The translations under genes were made by a program, and so were the position numbers. 37,160 bases of DNA from Balneolaceae bacterium (GTDB taxonomy: Bacteria; Bacteroidota; Rhodothermia; Balneolales; Balneolaceae), in assembly GCA_007118695.1 (NCBI GenBank), contig SKRC01000107.1, forward strand, positions 1-37,160. Direction: 5' to 3'. This document shows, piece after piece, positions 30,318 to 37,160 of this stretch (position 1 is the first letter of the stretch; the number at the start of each line of letters is the position of its first letter). The notes below the pieces were generated by a model that searched no databases, was not told where the DNA came from, and worked only from the letters and a program-made list of their open reading frames with translations.

Positions 30318-32471
30318 ATGTCACTATCCGATAACCAGATTAAACTCTTTCAATCCCTTTTTAAAGGAAGGGAAGATATTTATGCCCGCCGGTGGGTTAA
30401 AGGGGAGAACAGCGGTTACATGCCTGCTTATGATGTGAATTGGGAAGAGTTTGAAAAGCACAAAGCACAGGGAGGGTCGTTTCAAAACTATAAAAATAAA
30501 GAACCGGCTCCACTGACAGAAGAGGTGATCCGTCAACATCTGTCGGGCAAAGATACCATTGGGTTTTATCCGCTTTTGAAGGACAATACTTCTTGGCTTA
30601 TTGCAGCTGATTTCGATGGTGATAAGTGGCAGGAGGAGTCGTTACGCTTTATCCGGTCCTGCCAGGAATTGAATATTCCAGCATACCTTGAACGATCGAG
30701 GTCGGGCAATGGCGGCCATGTCTGGATCTTTTTTCAAAAACCATACCCCGCCTGGAAAAGCCGGAAAATCATGTTTCACCTTCTTCGTGAAGCCGAAATT
30801 CTCTCGGAATTTGATAAAGAGGCCAGTTTTGACCGGTTGTTTCCAAATCAGGACGTGCACGCCGGAGCGGGGTTTGGCAACCTGATTGCCCTGCCGTTGA
30901 ACAGGAAATGGATGGAAAACGGAAATACCTGTTTTTTAGATCCGCAATCTTGCGAACCATTCACGGATCAGTGGTCGATGCTGGAAGAAATAGAGAAAAT
31001 AGAACCCTCAGGACTTGATCGGATTTACCAATTAATCCAAAATTCAGAAAGCCAGGTTCCCATCGTAAAAAGTCCATCCGGCAGCAGGTTGGTAATTGTG
31101 ATCGATAATCAACTTTGGCTGTGCAAGGACAATCTTGGCCCAACGCTGATTTCCTTTCTGCGGGATAAACTGAACTTTATCAATTCCGATTACCTGATCA
31201 GAAAGAATCTTGGCAGAAGCACATTTAAAACGGAACGTTATTTTAGATTGATCGATGAGGAGAATGGATGGATCAATATACCTCGTGGGTTTCTTTCCGA
31301 TTTGGTCAGTTATTGCCAGGAAAAGGGGATATCTCATCAGATTACGGATAATCGTCAGAAACAAAAGAGTGTGACTTACCAGTCCGGCATCAGACTTTAT
31401 CCATATCAGAAAGAGGCTCTTGAACCAACTCATAATCAGGATTTTGGTGTGATCGTGGCTCCACCGGGATCCGGAAAAACGATTATGGGACTGGAGCTTA
31501 TCGCCCGTAAGCGACAACCGGCTTTGATCCTGGTGCACCGCAAACAGTTGTTTGATCAATGGATGGATCGGGTTGAGTCTTTTTTAGGAATTCCGGAAAG
31601 AGATATCGGCCGGTTTTCCGGCTCTGTCAAAAAACCGGGCAAGCAGATCACCGTGGGAATGATCCAAACCTTAAACCGGGCCGGAGAGGATCAGAAGATT
31701 CCGGACGCATTCGGTACGATTATTGTCGATGAGTGTCATCATATACCAGCCAAAACATTCAGGGAGGTCATTACCCGGTTGAATTCATTCTATCTTTACG
31801 GTCTTACTGCGACTCCGATGCGCAAGAATAACGACGAGGATCTTATCTATGTTTTCATCGGAAATATCCTCCATGAAATAACACCGGATTACCTGGACGA
31901 CAGTAAATCCGGCACGGTTCGGATTCATATCAGGGAAACAGCCTTGCAAGCTCCGTTCAACTACAAGATTGATGACTATGAAACCCTATCCCGGATTTTG
32001 GTCTATGACACTGGACGCAATCAACAGATTGCCAATGACCTTGCCGAGGTAATGGATCAAAACAAGTCAGTTCTGGTACTGACCGAACGGAAAGCCCACA
32101 TTGATGTATTGAATCTCTATCTGAAAGATCGGTTTGAAACCATTGCGCTGAGTGGTGACGATTCAAAACAAAGCCAACAGTCAAAAATGAAGCAGATCAA
32201 AGCAGGCCATTTTCAAATACTGCTTACCACCGGACAATTTTTTGGAGAGGGGATCGACATCGACCGGTTCGATTGCCTGTTTTTGGTCTACCCGTTTTCT
32301 TTCAAAGGGAAGCTGATTCAGTACATTGGCCGGGTTGCCCGCTCGAATATGCTACCGGAAATTTATGATTACCGGGACAAACAGATCGATTACTTCGAAA
32401 AATTGTTCAGGAAGAGAAACCGTTTTTACGATCAAATACGAAAAGCCAATCAAGTAACCCTGGGGTTTTAA
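30318..32471 (+). CDS. Archaeo-eukaryotic primase (TOTE-type) fused to SF2 helicase
   Basis: A 717-residue fusion. Residues 1-235 match the AEP primase domain of TOTE conflict systems: F-K-G-R-E-D-I-Y-A-R-R-W, the catalytic A-D-F-D (D98, D100), S-R-S-G-N-G-G-H-V-W (H134) and F-P-N-Q-D (175-179). Relatives often carry a Cys-rich insert before the L-T-E-E-V-I-R-x-H-L-S-G segment; it is missing here. A linker (240-355) leads to an SF2 helicase: Walker A A-P-P-G-S-G-K-T (381-388), D-E-C-H (471-474), T-A-T-P (497-500) and Q-Y-I-G-R-V-A-R (668-675). The catalytic residues of both parts are intact, so it should prime or extend and unwind nucleic acid. TOTE-type proteins are linked to conflict and mobile-element biology, but no nuclease, methylase or other partner is adjacent, so this copy stands alone. 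Confidence 0.9.
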   Translation: MSLSDNQIKLFQSLFKGREDIYARRWVKGENSGYMPAYDVNWEEFEKHKAQGGSFQNYKNKEPAPLTEEVIRQHLSGKDTIGFYPLLKDNTSWLIAADFDGDKWQEESLRFIRSCQELNIPAYLERSRSGNGGHVWIFFQKPYPAWKSRKIMFHLLREAEILSEFDKEASFDRLFPNQDVHAGAGFGNLIALPLNRKWMENGNTCFLDPQSCEPFTDQWSMLEEIEKIEPSGLDRIYQLIQNSESQVPIVKSPSGSRLVIVIDNQLWLCKDNLGPTLISFLRDKLNFINSDYLIRKNLGRSTFKTERYFRLIDEENGWINIPRGFLSDLVSYCQEKGISHQITDNRQKQKSVTYQSGIRLYPYQKEALEPTHNQDFGVIVAPPGSGKTIMGLELIARKRQPALILVHRKQLFDQWMDRVESFLGIPERDIGRFSGSVKKPGKQITVGMIQTLNRAGEDQKIPDAFGTIIVDECHHIPAKTFREVITRLNSFYLYGLTATPMRKNNDEDLIYVFIGNILHEITPDYLDDSKSGTVRIHIRETALQAPFNYKIDDYETLSRILVYDTGRNQQIANDLAEVMDQNKSVLVLTERKAHIDVLNLYLKDRFETIALSGDDSKQSQQSKMKQIKAGHFQILLTTGQFFGEGIDIDRFDCLFLVYPFSFKGKLIQYIGRVARSNMLPEIYDYRDKQIDYFEKLFRKRNRFYDQIRKANQVTLGF

Positions 32472-32904
32472 TCTCAACCCTTTATCGATGCACCCACGAA
32501 TCAACATCTGCAATATCAGCCCCCCGGAAAAGGCAAAACTGGCTGAAAATAATGGTGCATGCGCCCACGGTATTGTCGATAACATATCAGGAGGAACCGG
32601 AGTGATCCGTGACGAAACGATTGCAAAGGTCACATCAACCGTTTCACCCGGGCACAACTGTATCAAGCGACAATATGTTACTTAATTCAGGAAAAATGAA
32701 CATTTCCAATAAATATGTTAAGTCATTCCAAATTATTTAACGTATTCAGAGTAATCCGTTAAATATCTCATATGCAATTAACACATAAAGAATATGCCAT
32801 CGGAACCAAAAGAGTGGGAATGGAAACCGCTGCCGCCGGATGCAGATCTGGAAACTCCGGAAGCTTTAAAATAAGCCCTGGAGGCTCAGCAATATTTATC
32901 GAAA
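32472..32904. other. Intergenic region with a Fic-protein relic
   Basis: About 430 bp between convergent genes. Positions 32794-32907 hold a Fic N-terminal relic (separate entry). A plus-strand frame at 32488-32685 has no recognisable similarity and is not called. Confidence 0.5.
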
Positions 32905-32907
32905 TTA
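32794..32907 (+). pseudogene. Fic-family protein N-terminal relic
   Basis: From ATG 32794 the frame reads ...W-K-P-L-P-P-D-A-D-L-E-T-P-E-A-L-K, then TAA at 32872-32874, and continues in the same frame A-L-E-A-Q-Q-Y-L-S-K-L-N. Read through the stop, this is the typical beginning of the Fic family (L-P-P-x-x-x-L-E-T-x-x-x-L-K-x-x-x-x-A-x-x-x-L-x-x-L). The rest, including the H-P-F-x-x-G-N AMPylation motif, is absent; the frame then runs into the 3' end of the convergent oxidoreductase gene. A truncated and stop-interrupted remnant. Confidence 0.6.
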
Positions 32908-34365
32908 AACTTCCCATCCTTTCCTGTAGTTGCGTCCGACGAACTGGTTGGCTTCTTCGAGGTTGGTAATCTTCATGTTTTCTCCGTCCCATAATAATTG
33001 TTTCCGGCCGTAATATTCCATCTGTCCTTCGCTGGTTTCTCGCCTGAGCATGTAGCTGCGAATGGCCAGATTGCCCATCAGCGTGGCTTCGGTCATCGGG
33101 CCGGCGTAATCGAAGGATGAGGTTAAGGCGCGATGTTCCCGGCTGGCGTAACCGGCTTTACAGGCATCAATCCATTTGCGGTGGTGGCCATATTCCGGCT
33201 CATCAAAATCTTCGGTTTCCGGGCCAAACTCGGTTGTTCCGTCATTCAGATAGAGTTTGGGCATTAGCGGAGAGCTGTCGTTGATGTTGGTTGTGATGAC
33301 TCCCTTTTCTCCGATGAAGACAACCCCGTTGGCACTGTTCGGTCCGCCCACCTGGTGATCGGCGGGAATAATATCCGGCCGGGGAGGGCGAATTCCGCCA
33401 TCACTCCAAGTCATCTGGATGGGAGATTTACTCTTCTCCGTGGCTTCAAAATGAAGGGTGATAAAAGAAGAAGCCGGGCATCCTTCCGGGTGGTATTCGG
33501 GTGTCCACATCTGGGTGAAAATCGTTCCCACACTGCACTCGGCATCCGTGGGATGGCCAAGTCCCAAGGTCCGGTAGGGGATGTCAATCAGGTGACAACC
33601 CACATCACCCAGCGCACCGGTTCCATAATCCCACCAGCCCCTCCAGTTGAATGGATGCAGGTCGGGGGTATAGGGGCGGTATTCGGCAGGGCCCAGCCAC
33701 AAATCCCAATGCAGTTCCTCAGGCTTTTGGCTCTCATACGGTTCCGGCTTTGCAAATCCCTGCGGCCAAACCGGCCGGTTGGTCCAGATCTGCACTTTTG
33801 AGATGGCTCCAATCACTTCCGAATCGATCCAGTTGTGAACCATGTCGAGGTAGGGATTGGAGGCGCCCTGATTTCCCATCTGTGATACAATCCTGTTTTC
33901 TTCGGCCCACTGCGTGAGTAATCGCGCTTCGCGGATATTGTGCGTAAGCGGCTTCTGGACATAAACATGAATGCCCCGTTCCATGGCAAGTTTGGCAGGC
34001 AGGGCATGAGTATGGTCGGGTGTGGAAATGGTCACCGCATCGATATCGGTTTCATTATCGAGCATCACCCGGTAATCGTCGTATAATTTTGCATCCGGGA
34101 ATGCCTCAACAGCCCGGGAAGCCGAGCCGGAAAAATCCACATCACACAGGGCGGAAACCCGTTCTCTCCCGTTCACCGATGCGTTGGCAATATCACTGGT
34201 GCCTTTCCCGCCGGCCCCGATTGCTGCCAGATTCAGCCGGTCACTCGGGGCAGTATATCCGATGCCGCCAAGCACATGTCGCGGCACAATTAAAATAGAT
34301 GAGGCTGCAGCACTTGTTTTGATAAATTGTTTACGGGAAATGGATGATGGCTTTTTCTTTTTCAT
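32905..34365 (-). CDS. Tat-exported Gfo/Idh/MocA oxidoreductase
   Basis: A 486-residue NAD(P)-dependent oxidoreductase of the Gfo/Idh/MocA family. The N-terminus S-R-K-Q-F-I-K-T-S-A-A-A-S is a Tat-type signal with R-K instead of R-R. The Rossmann motif is A-I-G-A-G-G-K-G (48-55); D-A-V-T-I-S-T-P-D-H-T-H marks the next strand; V-Q-K-P-L (136-140) replaces the common E-K-P with Lys138 kept as the catalytic residue; G-D-V-G-C-H-L-I-D-I-P (253-263) gives the His and Asp of the C-terminal domain. This long exported branch is abundant in Bacteroidota, Planctomycetota and relatives and is thought to act on sugars or inositols in the periplasm. Single gene, convergent with the Fic relic. Confidence 0.92.
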   Translation of the reverse strand: MKKKKPSSISRKQFIKTSAAASSILIVPRHVLGGIGYTAPSDRLNLAAIGAGGKGTSDIANASVNGRERVSALCDVDFSGSASRAVEAFPDAKLYDDYRVMLDNETDIDAVTISTPDHTHALPAKLAMERGIHVYVQKPLTHNIREARLLTQWAEENRIVSQMGNQGASNPYLDMVHNWIDSEVIGAISKVQIWTNRPVWPQGFAKPEPYESQKPEELHWDLWLGPAEYRPYTPDLHPFNWRGWWDYGTGALGDVGCHLIDIPYRTLGLGHPTDAECSVGTIFTQMWTPEYHPEGCPASSFITLHFEATEKSKSPIQMTWSDGGIRPPRPDIIPADHQVGGPNSANGVVFIGEKGVITTNINDSSPLMPKLYLNDGTTEFGPETEDFDEPEYGHHRKWIDACKAGYASREHRALTSSFDYAGPMTEATLMGNLAIRSYMLRRETSEGQMEYYGRKQLLWDGENMKITNLEEANQFVGRNYRKGWEV

Positions 34366-34815
34366 GGTAATGGTTAGATGAATTTTTATTGAGGAGAAAC
34401 CGGCAAAACAAATTGAAATCTTAAGCTTTTGCCTCTTTCAATAATCAGTAAATCGAATGATAAATCAAAAAAAGGAATGCAGTTATCGTTGAAAATGGTC
34501 ATAACAGCAATAGGTAAGTATTGCATGAAAGTTGAGCCGAGATTCGCATGTCTCTTCATTTCAGCTCTTGGAGGGTTCATGTATCAATTTCTTTTTCTGA
34601 CCGGTAGCTTGTCGAGCAGCCAATCCGGGTAGCCCTCTTCCAGGCGTTTGGCAGAAAATCCTTCGGCTTGAATCGAATAACAACCTTTCAATAAAACCAC
34701 TGAATTGGTACTGAGTAGATGTAAATACTCCACTATACTTGACATGATTTTTATTTAGGGTTAGGTAATTGCGTGCCCAATTATTAGATTATTCTAACGT
34801 TTCGTAAGGAGCTTT
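34366..34815. other. Intergenic region upstream of the histidine kinase
   Basis: About 450 bp between divergent genes, AT-rich, no gene recognised. AAGGAG at 34806-34811 is the ribosome binding site of the kinase gene. Confidence 0.55.
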
Positions 34816-35931
34816 ATGGCACAATCAATAAAAATTATGACTTTGGATAACGGCAATACGATGGAAGTTCAGACGGACTATTCCTTAGCCCCTTTTTTCG
34901 ATTTATCACACGACTTACTTTGTATTGCCGGCTTTGACGGATATTTTAAAAGGGTTAATCCCGCCGTATGCAACGTTTTAGGATATACTGAGGAAGAACT
35001 CCTTTCAAAGCCCATTCGTTATTTTCAACATCCGGATGATAAAGAGATCACCCGAAGAACCCGTGAACCTATCCTGTATGGAAAGCATCTCACAAATTTT
35101 GAAAACCGGTATATAACAAAAGAAGGAGGTGTTGTTTGGTTTGCCTGGACCTCGATACCTCTCAGTGGTGAAGATTTGATCTATGCCATTGCCAAAAACA
35201 TCACCCATAAAAAACAACATGAAGCAGAACGAAATCAGTTGCTTTCGGAATTGAGCAAAAACAACAGCCGGTTAACGCAACTCAACTACATGACTTCTCA
35301 TGATCTCAGGACACCCGTTGGCAACTTGATCTCTATATTTAGTTTGATGGACGTTTCTAACATCACTGATGAGGAAACCCGCCAGTTAATCGAAATGCTG
35401 AAGAAATCCTCGGAAAATCTTAAAGAGACCTTGGATAATCATGTGGATGGCATCAAGAGTCAAGACTCACGATTAATTGACCTGGTTGATATCAGAATCA
35501 TGGATGTGATCGATTCCATCAGGCTCACGATAGATTCACTTATAAAAGATTCAAATACATCTTTTAAGATCGATCTAAGTGCTTTTGAGTCCGTAAAATT
35601 CAACCCAAAGTATTTAGAGAGTATTTTTCTAAACCTGATCTCAAATTCTATCAAATATTCCCATCCGGAGCGTGATCCCATTATCACTATAAAAACCGAA
35701 ATCACAGATGGGAAAAAGAAGCTTACCTTTTCAGATAACGGAATCGGATTTGACAGTGAAAAACAAAAAGACAATATATTTGGGCTGAATCAAACCTTCC
35801 ACAAGAACAGAGACAGCATGGGAATTGGGCTTTACCTTGTTTACAATCACATCACAAACATGGGTGGACGGATTACTGTGGATAGTAAAGTTGATGAAGG
35901 AACTACATTTAAGCTTGCATTTCGGGTGTAA
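34816..35931 (+). CDS. PAS-domain sensor histidine kinase, orphan
   Basis: A 371-residue cytosolic histidine kinase with no TM segment. A PAS domain with PAC end (about 26-132: F-F-D-L-S-H-D-L-L-C-I-A-G-F-D-G-Y-F, G-Y-T-E-E-E-L, I-A-K-N-I-T) is followed by a short coiled coil and the H-box S-H162-D-L-R-T-P. The ATPase domain has the N-box N-L-I-S-N277-S-I-K-Y, G1 D307-N-G-I-G-F-D and G2 G-I-G-L-Y-L-V (336-342). The first PAS segment is close to those found in many FCB-group phosphorelay kinases. There is no receiver domain and no response regulator gene nearby, so the partner must be elsewhere. The start is fixed by AAGGAG 4 bp before the ATG. Confidence 0.92.
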   Translation: MAQSIKIMTLDNGNTMEVQTDYSLAPFFDLSHDLLCIAGFDGYFKRVNPAVCNVLGYTEEELLSKPIRYFQHPDDKEITRRTREPILYGKHLTNFENRYITKEGGVVWFAWTSIPLSGEDLIYAIAKNITHKKQHEAERNQLLSELSKNNSRLTQLNYMTSHDLRTPVGNLISIFSLMDVSNITDEETRQLIEMLKKSSENLKETLDNHVDGIKSQDSRLIDLVDIRIMDVIDSIRLTIDSLIKDSNTSFKIDLSAFESVKFNPKYLESIFLNLISNSIKYSHPERDPIITIKTEITDGKKKLTFSDNGIGFDSEKQKDNIFGLNQTFHKNRDSMGIGLYLVYNHITNMGGRITVDSKVDEGTTFKLAFRV

Positions 35932-36009
35932 TACAGCAGATACCGGCAACCAGAGCTGTCCAAAATCCGGCTTTGGTGTATTTGTTTCGTTTGATAAAAT
36001 CGAATGTAC

Positions 36010-36204
36010 TCATGGTTTATCAGCAGCATTACTCTCTTGTTGAACCGGAGGACAGGGAGTATCTCCATATGAGCAAAACACACAGCTATCGTCTTTTTCA
36101 GGTTTAAGCACTATATCAAAATCGGGGCACTGCCAAAAGTATTGACACGAATCCTCAGGCATCGTTTCAGTAGATGAATATCCGCAATTAGAGCAGGTCG
36201 ACAA
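36010..36204 (-). CDS. Cys-rich small protein of the GDCCVxCSY type
   Basis: A 64-residue Cys-rich protein ending with D-S-C-V-F-C-S-Y-G-D-T-P-C-P-P, a variant of the G-D-C-C-V-x-C-S-Y-G-x-x-P-C-P-P signature of a small putative metal-binding family. Cysteines are at 4, 7, 20, 26, 41, 44 and 51. Relatives read C-P-x-C near residue 26-29; here the second Cys is Phe (C-P-D-F), and the first Cys of G-D-C-C is Ser, so two ligands of the usual set are lost. The start is TTG at 36204, since an in-frame TGA lies directly before it. It overlaps no gene; 8 bp separate it from the outer-membrane protein gene upstream, with which it is probably cotranscribed. Function unknown; it may be decaying. Confidence 0.65.
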   Translation of the reverse strand: MSTCSNCGYSSTETMPEDSCQYFWQCPDFDIVLKPEKDDSCVFCSYGDTPCPPVQQESNAADKP

Positions 36205-36212
36205 TCATATAA

Positions 36213-36881
36213 TTAAAACCGGTACCCGATTCCAATGCCGGTTCCAAGATTCAGTGAAGATTGCCCCGAAAAATCGGTCCGGGTCCGGAAAATGTAGCCG
36301 ACATCGAAATTTACCTCGATGACACCGGCAAATCTCCGTTCTATTCCCAACCCCGTACCCATTGAGAGATGCTTCCTGAGCTTTGTATCTTTGAATTGCC
36401 GCGACCAGTCATAACCGTATTCACCGTCTATGAAATCGGACCTGTCATGACTGTAAAAGGACCCGGCATTCATGTATACACCCAGCTTCTCGGTCGTGTA
36501 CAGGTAGCGGCGGGCTTCCAGTCCCAGGTTATAGTAAAGATTCGTTAACTGGATATCTTCAAAGGACTGGGTATTGTTGTCGAAGTATACGAGAACATTT
36601 TCCTTGTTATCTACGTCATAATAGGTGATAAATGAGAGTTTCACAGCCCATTTGTCGTTAACCGGTGTCAGGTAATGGATACCATGGCCTGAAATCATCG
36701 AATACGATATCCCGACCTGATGTTTCCAGGGATTGGTCTGCAGGTTTACATCAGACCCCCTGTTGCCACTGTCTACTGAAACTGCAGGCGAAGCGGCCAG
36801 TACTGCCGGCAGAAAAAAGAATAATGAAACGAATGCGGGGGGAATTGTTATCCCCATACGGAGAAATGTGAAGGTTGTCAT
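36213..36881 (-). CDS. Outer-membrane beta-barrel protein
   Basis: A 222-residue protein with an N-terminal signal peptide (about 1-30, A-V-L-A-A-S cleavage region) and a mature part made of alternating hydrophobic strands, e.g. Q-V-G-I-S-Y-S-M, W-A-V-K-L-S-F-I-T-Y-Y, L-G-L-E-A-R-R-Y-L-Y, and N-F-D-V-G-Y-I-F-R-T-R. It ends G-T-G-I-G-I-G-Y-R-F; a C-terminal aromatic Phe with alternating hydrophobic residues is the BAM recognition signal of outer-membrane barrels. About eight strands fit. No pore or enzymatic function can be assigned. The Cys-rich gene follows 8 bp downstream. Confidence 0.8.
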   Translation of the reverse strand: MTTFTFLRMGITIPPAFVSLFFFLPAVLAASPAVSVDSGNRGSDVNLQTNPWKHQVGISYSMISGHGIHYLTPVNDKWAVKLSFITYYDVDNKENVLVYFDNNTQSFEDIQLTNLYYNLGLEARRYLYTTEKLGVYMNAGSFYSHDRSDFIDGEYGYDWSRQFKDTKLRKHLSMGTGLGIERRFAGVIEVNFDVGYIFRTRTDFSGQSSLNLGTGIGIGYRF

Positions 36882-37160
36882 TTGAGGTCACCCTCAATTT
36901 AAATTGTTAAACGAAAGTGAAAGTGTGTTTGATAAGCTTTAAACCCCGATAATGCTTTCCTTATAAAACGTTATTGCATTAAAATCGGTATCAGCAAACG
37001 AAAATATATTTTTAATCCCGGCTCCTCATACCAACACTATGGGATTGTCAATGACAAGCACCTTTCGAAGCATTTGCGATCACGGAAAGCAGTGGAAGAG
37101 ATCTTGACTACTTCGTCATTTCACCTGACGACTCTTCGTGCCGGCATTATTGTCGGCTCG
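36882..37160. other. Window end, no gene recognised
   Basis: About 280 bp after the barrel start codon. It should hold the promoter of that gene; no frame or hairpin was recognised up to the window edge. Confidence 0.45.

Noticed and set aside
30318-32471. A complete multi-gene defence island around the primase-helicase
   Set aside because: Neighbours are a TPR-like gene on the opposite strand and metabolic genes; only a Fic relic hints at anything more.
32488-32685. Plus-strand 65-codon frame after the primase-helicase
   Set aside because: No similarity, no ribosome binding site and not coherent as a domain; probably a chance frame.
1-37160. tRNA, rRNA, riboswitch or intact insertion sequence
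   Set aside because: No cloverleaf with a T-arm, no rRNA sequence, no transposase and no recognised riboswitch core was seen on reading.

Overview
The window looks like ordinary chromosome from a marine or saline member of the FCB group, most likely Balneolota/Rhodothermota or a close Bacteroidota relative. The inference rests on the gene mix: many lipoproteins with a lipobox, a DUF4382 lipoprotein, a CHRD lipoprotein, a Tat-exported Gfo/Idh/MocA oxidoreductase and a Tat-exported xylose-isomerase-like protein, a ThuA-like protein, an orphan PAS histidine kinase, weak Shine-Dalgarno sites, several TTG starts and moderate GC. No rRNA, tRNA, CRISPR array, intact insertion sequence or prophage module was recognised.

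Layout. 1-7.8 kb: cyclophilin-like protein, YdjM-type membrane hydrolase, a Nudix/four-TM fusion, two small lipoproteins, a decayed nitronate monooxygenase, a CREST-family membrane hydrolase, an unknown two-TM protein and a yeast-type cytosine deaminase. This part holds most of the low-complexity and dispersed intergenic repeats. 7.8-18 kb: Abhydrolase_9 membrane hydrolase, the first of two winged-helix/PAS paralogues, a DnaJ-TM-TPR protein, DUF4382 and CHRD lipoproteins, ferritin, a serine beta-lactamase-family hydrolase, DUF805 and the second winged-helix/PAS paralogue. 18-28 kb: HAD (SAK-type) phosphatase, SDR, DUF985 cupin, 2-hydroxyacid dehydrogenase, TIM-barrel isomerase, a GC-rich FAD dehydrogenase, a metzincin lipoprotein, a second SDR and an exported cupin. 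28-37 kb: ThuA, a TPR-like protein, an archaeo-eukaryotic-primase/SF2-helicase fusion, a Fic relic, Gfo/Idh/MocA, a PAS histidine kinase, a Cys-rich small protein and an outer-membrane barrel.

Most genes are single transcription units separated by 200-600 bp with little gene content, so there is no long operon and little evidence that neighbours act in one pathway. The isomerase, Gfo/Idh/MocA and ThuA proteins belong to families often used together in catabolism of sugars or sugar derivatives, but here they lie kilobases apart. Intergenic DNA carries several gene relics (nitronate monooxygenase, Fic, a possible NTF2-like protein, a possible T9SS sorting tail), indicating ongoing decay.

The most noteworthy items are the primase-helicase fusion (TOTE-type AEP), the Nudix-helical-4TM fusion, the duplicated winged-helix/PAS family, and a dispersed intergenic repeat family with copies near 0.45 kb and 6.1 kb. 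No complete new multi-gene system could be demonstrated.
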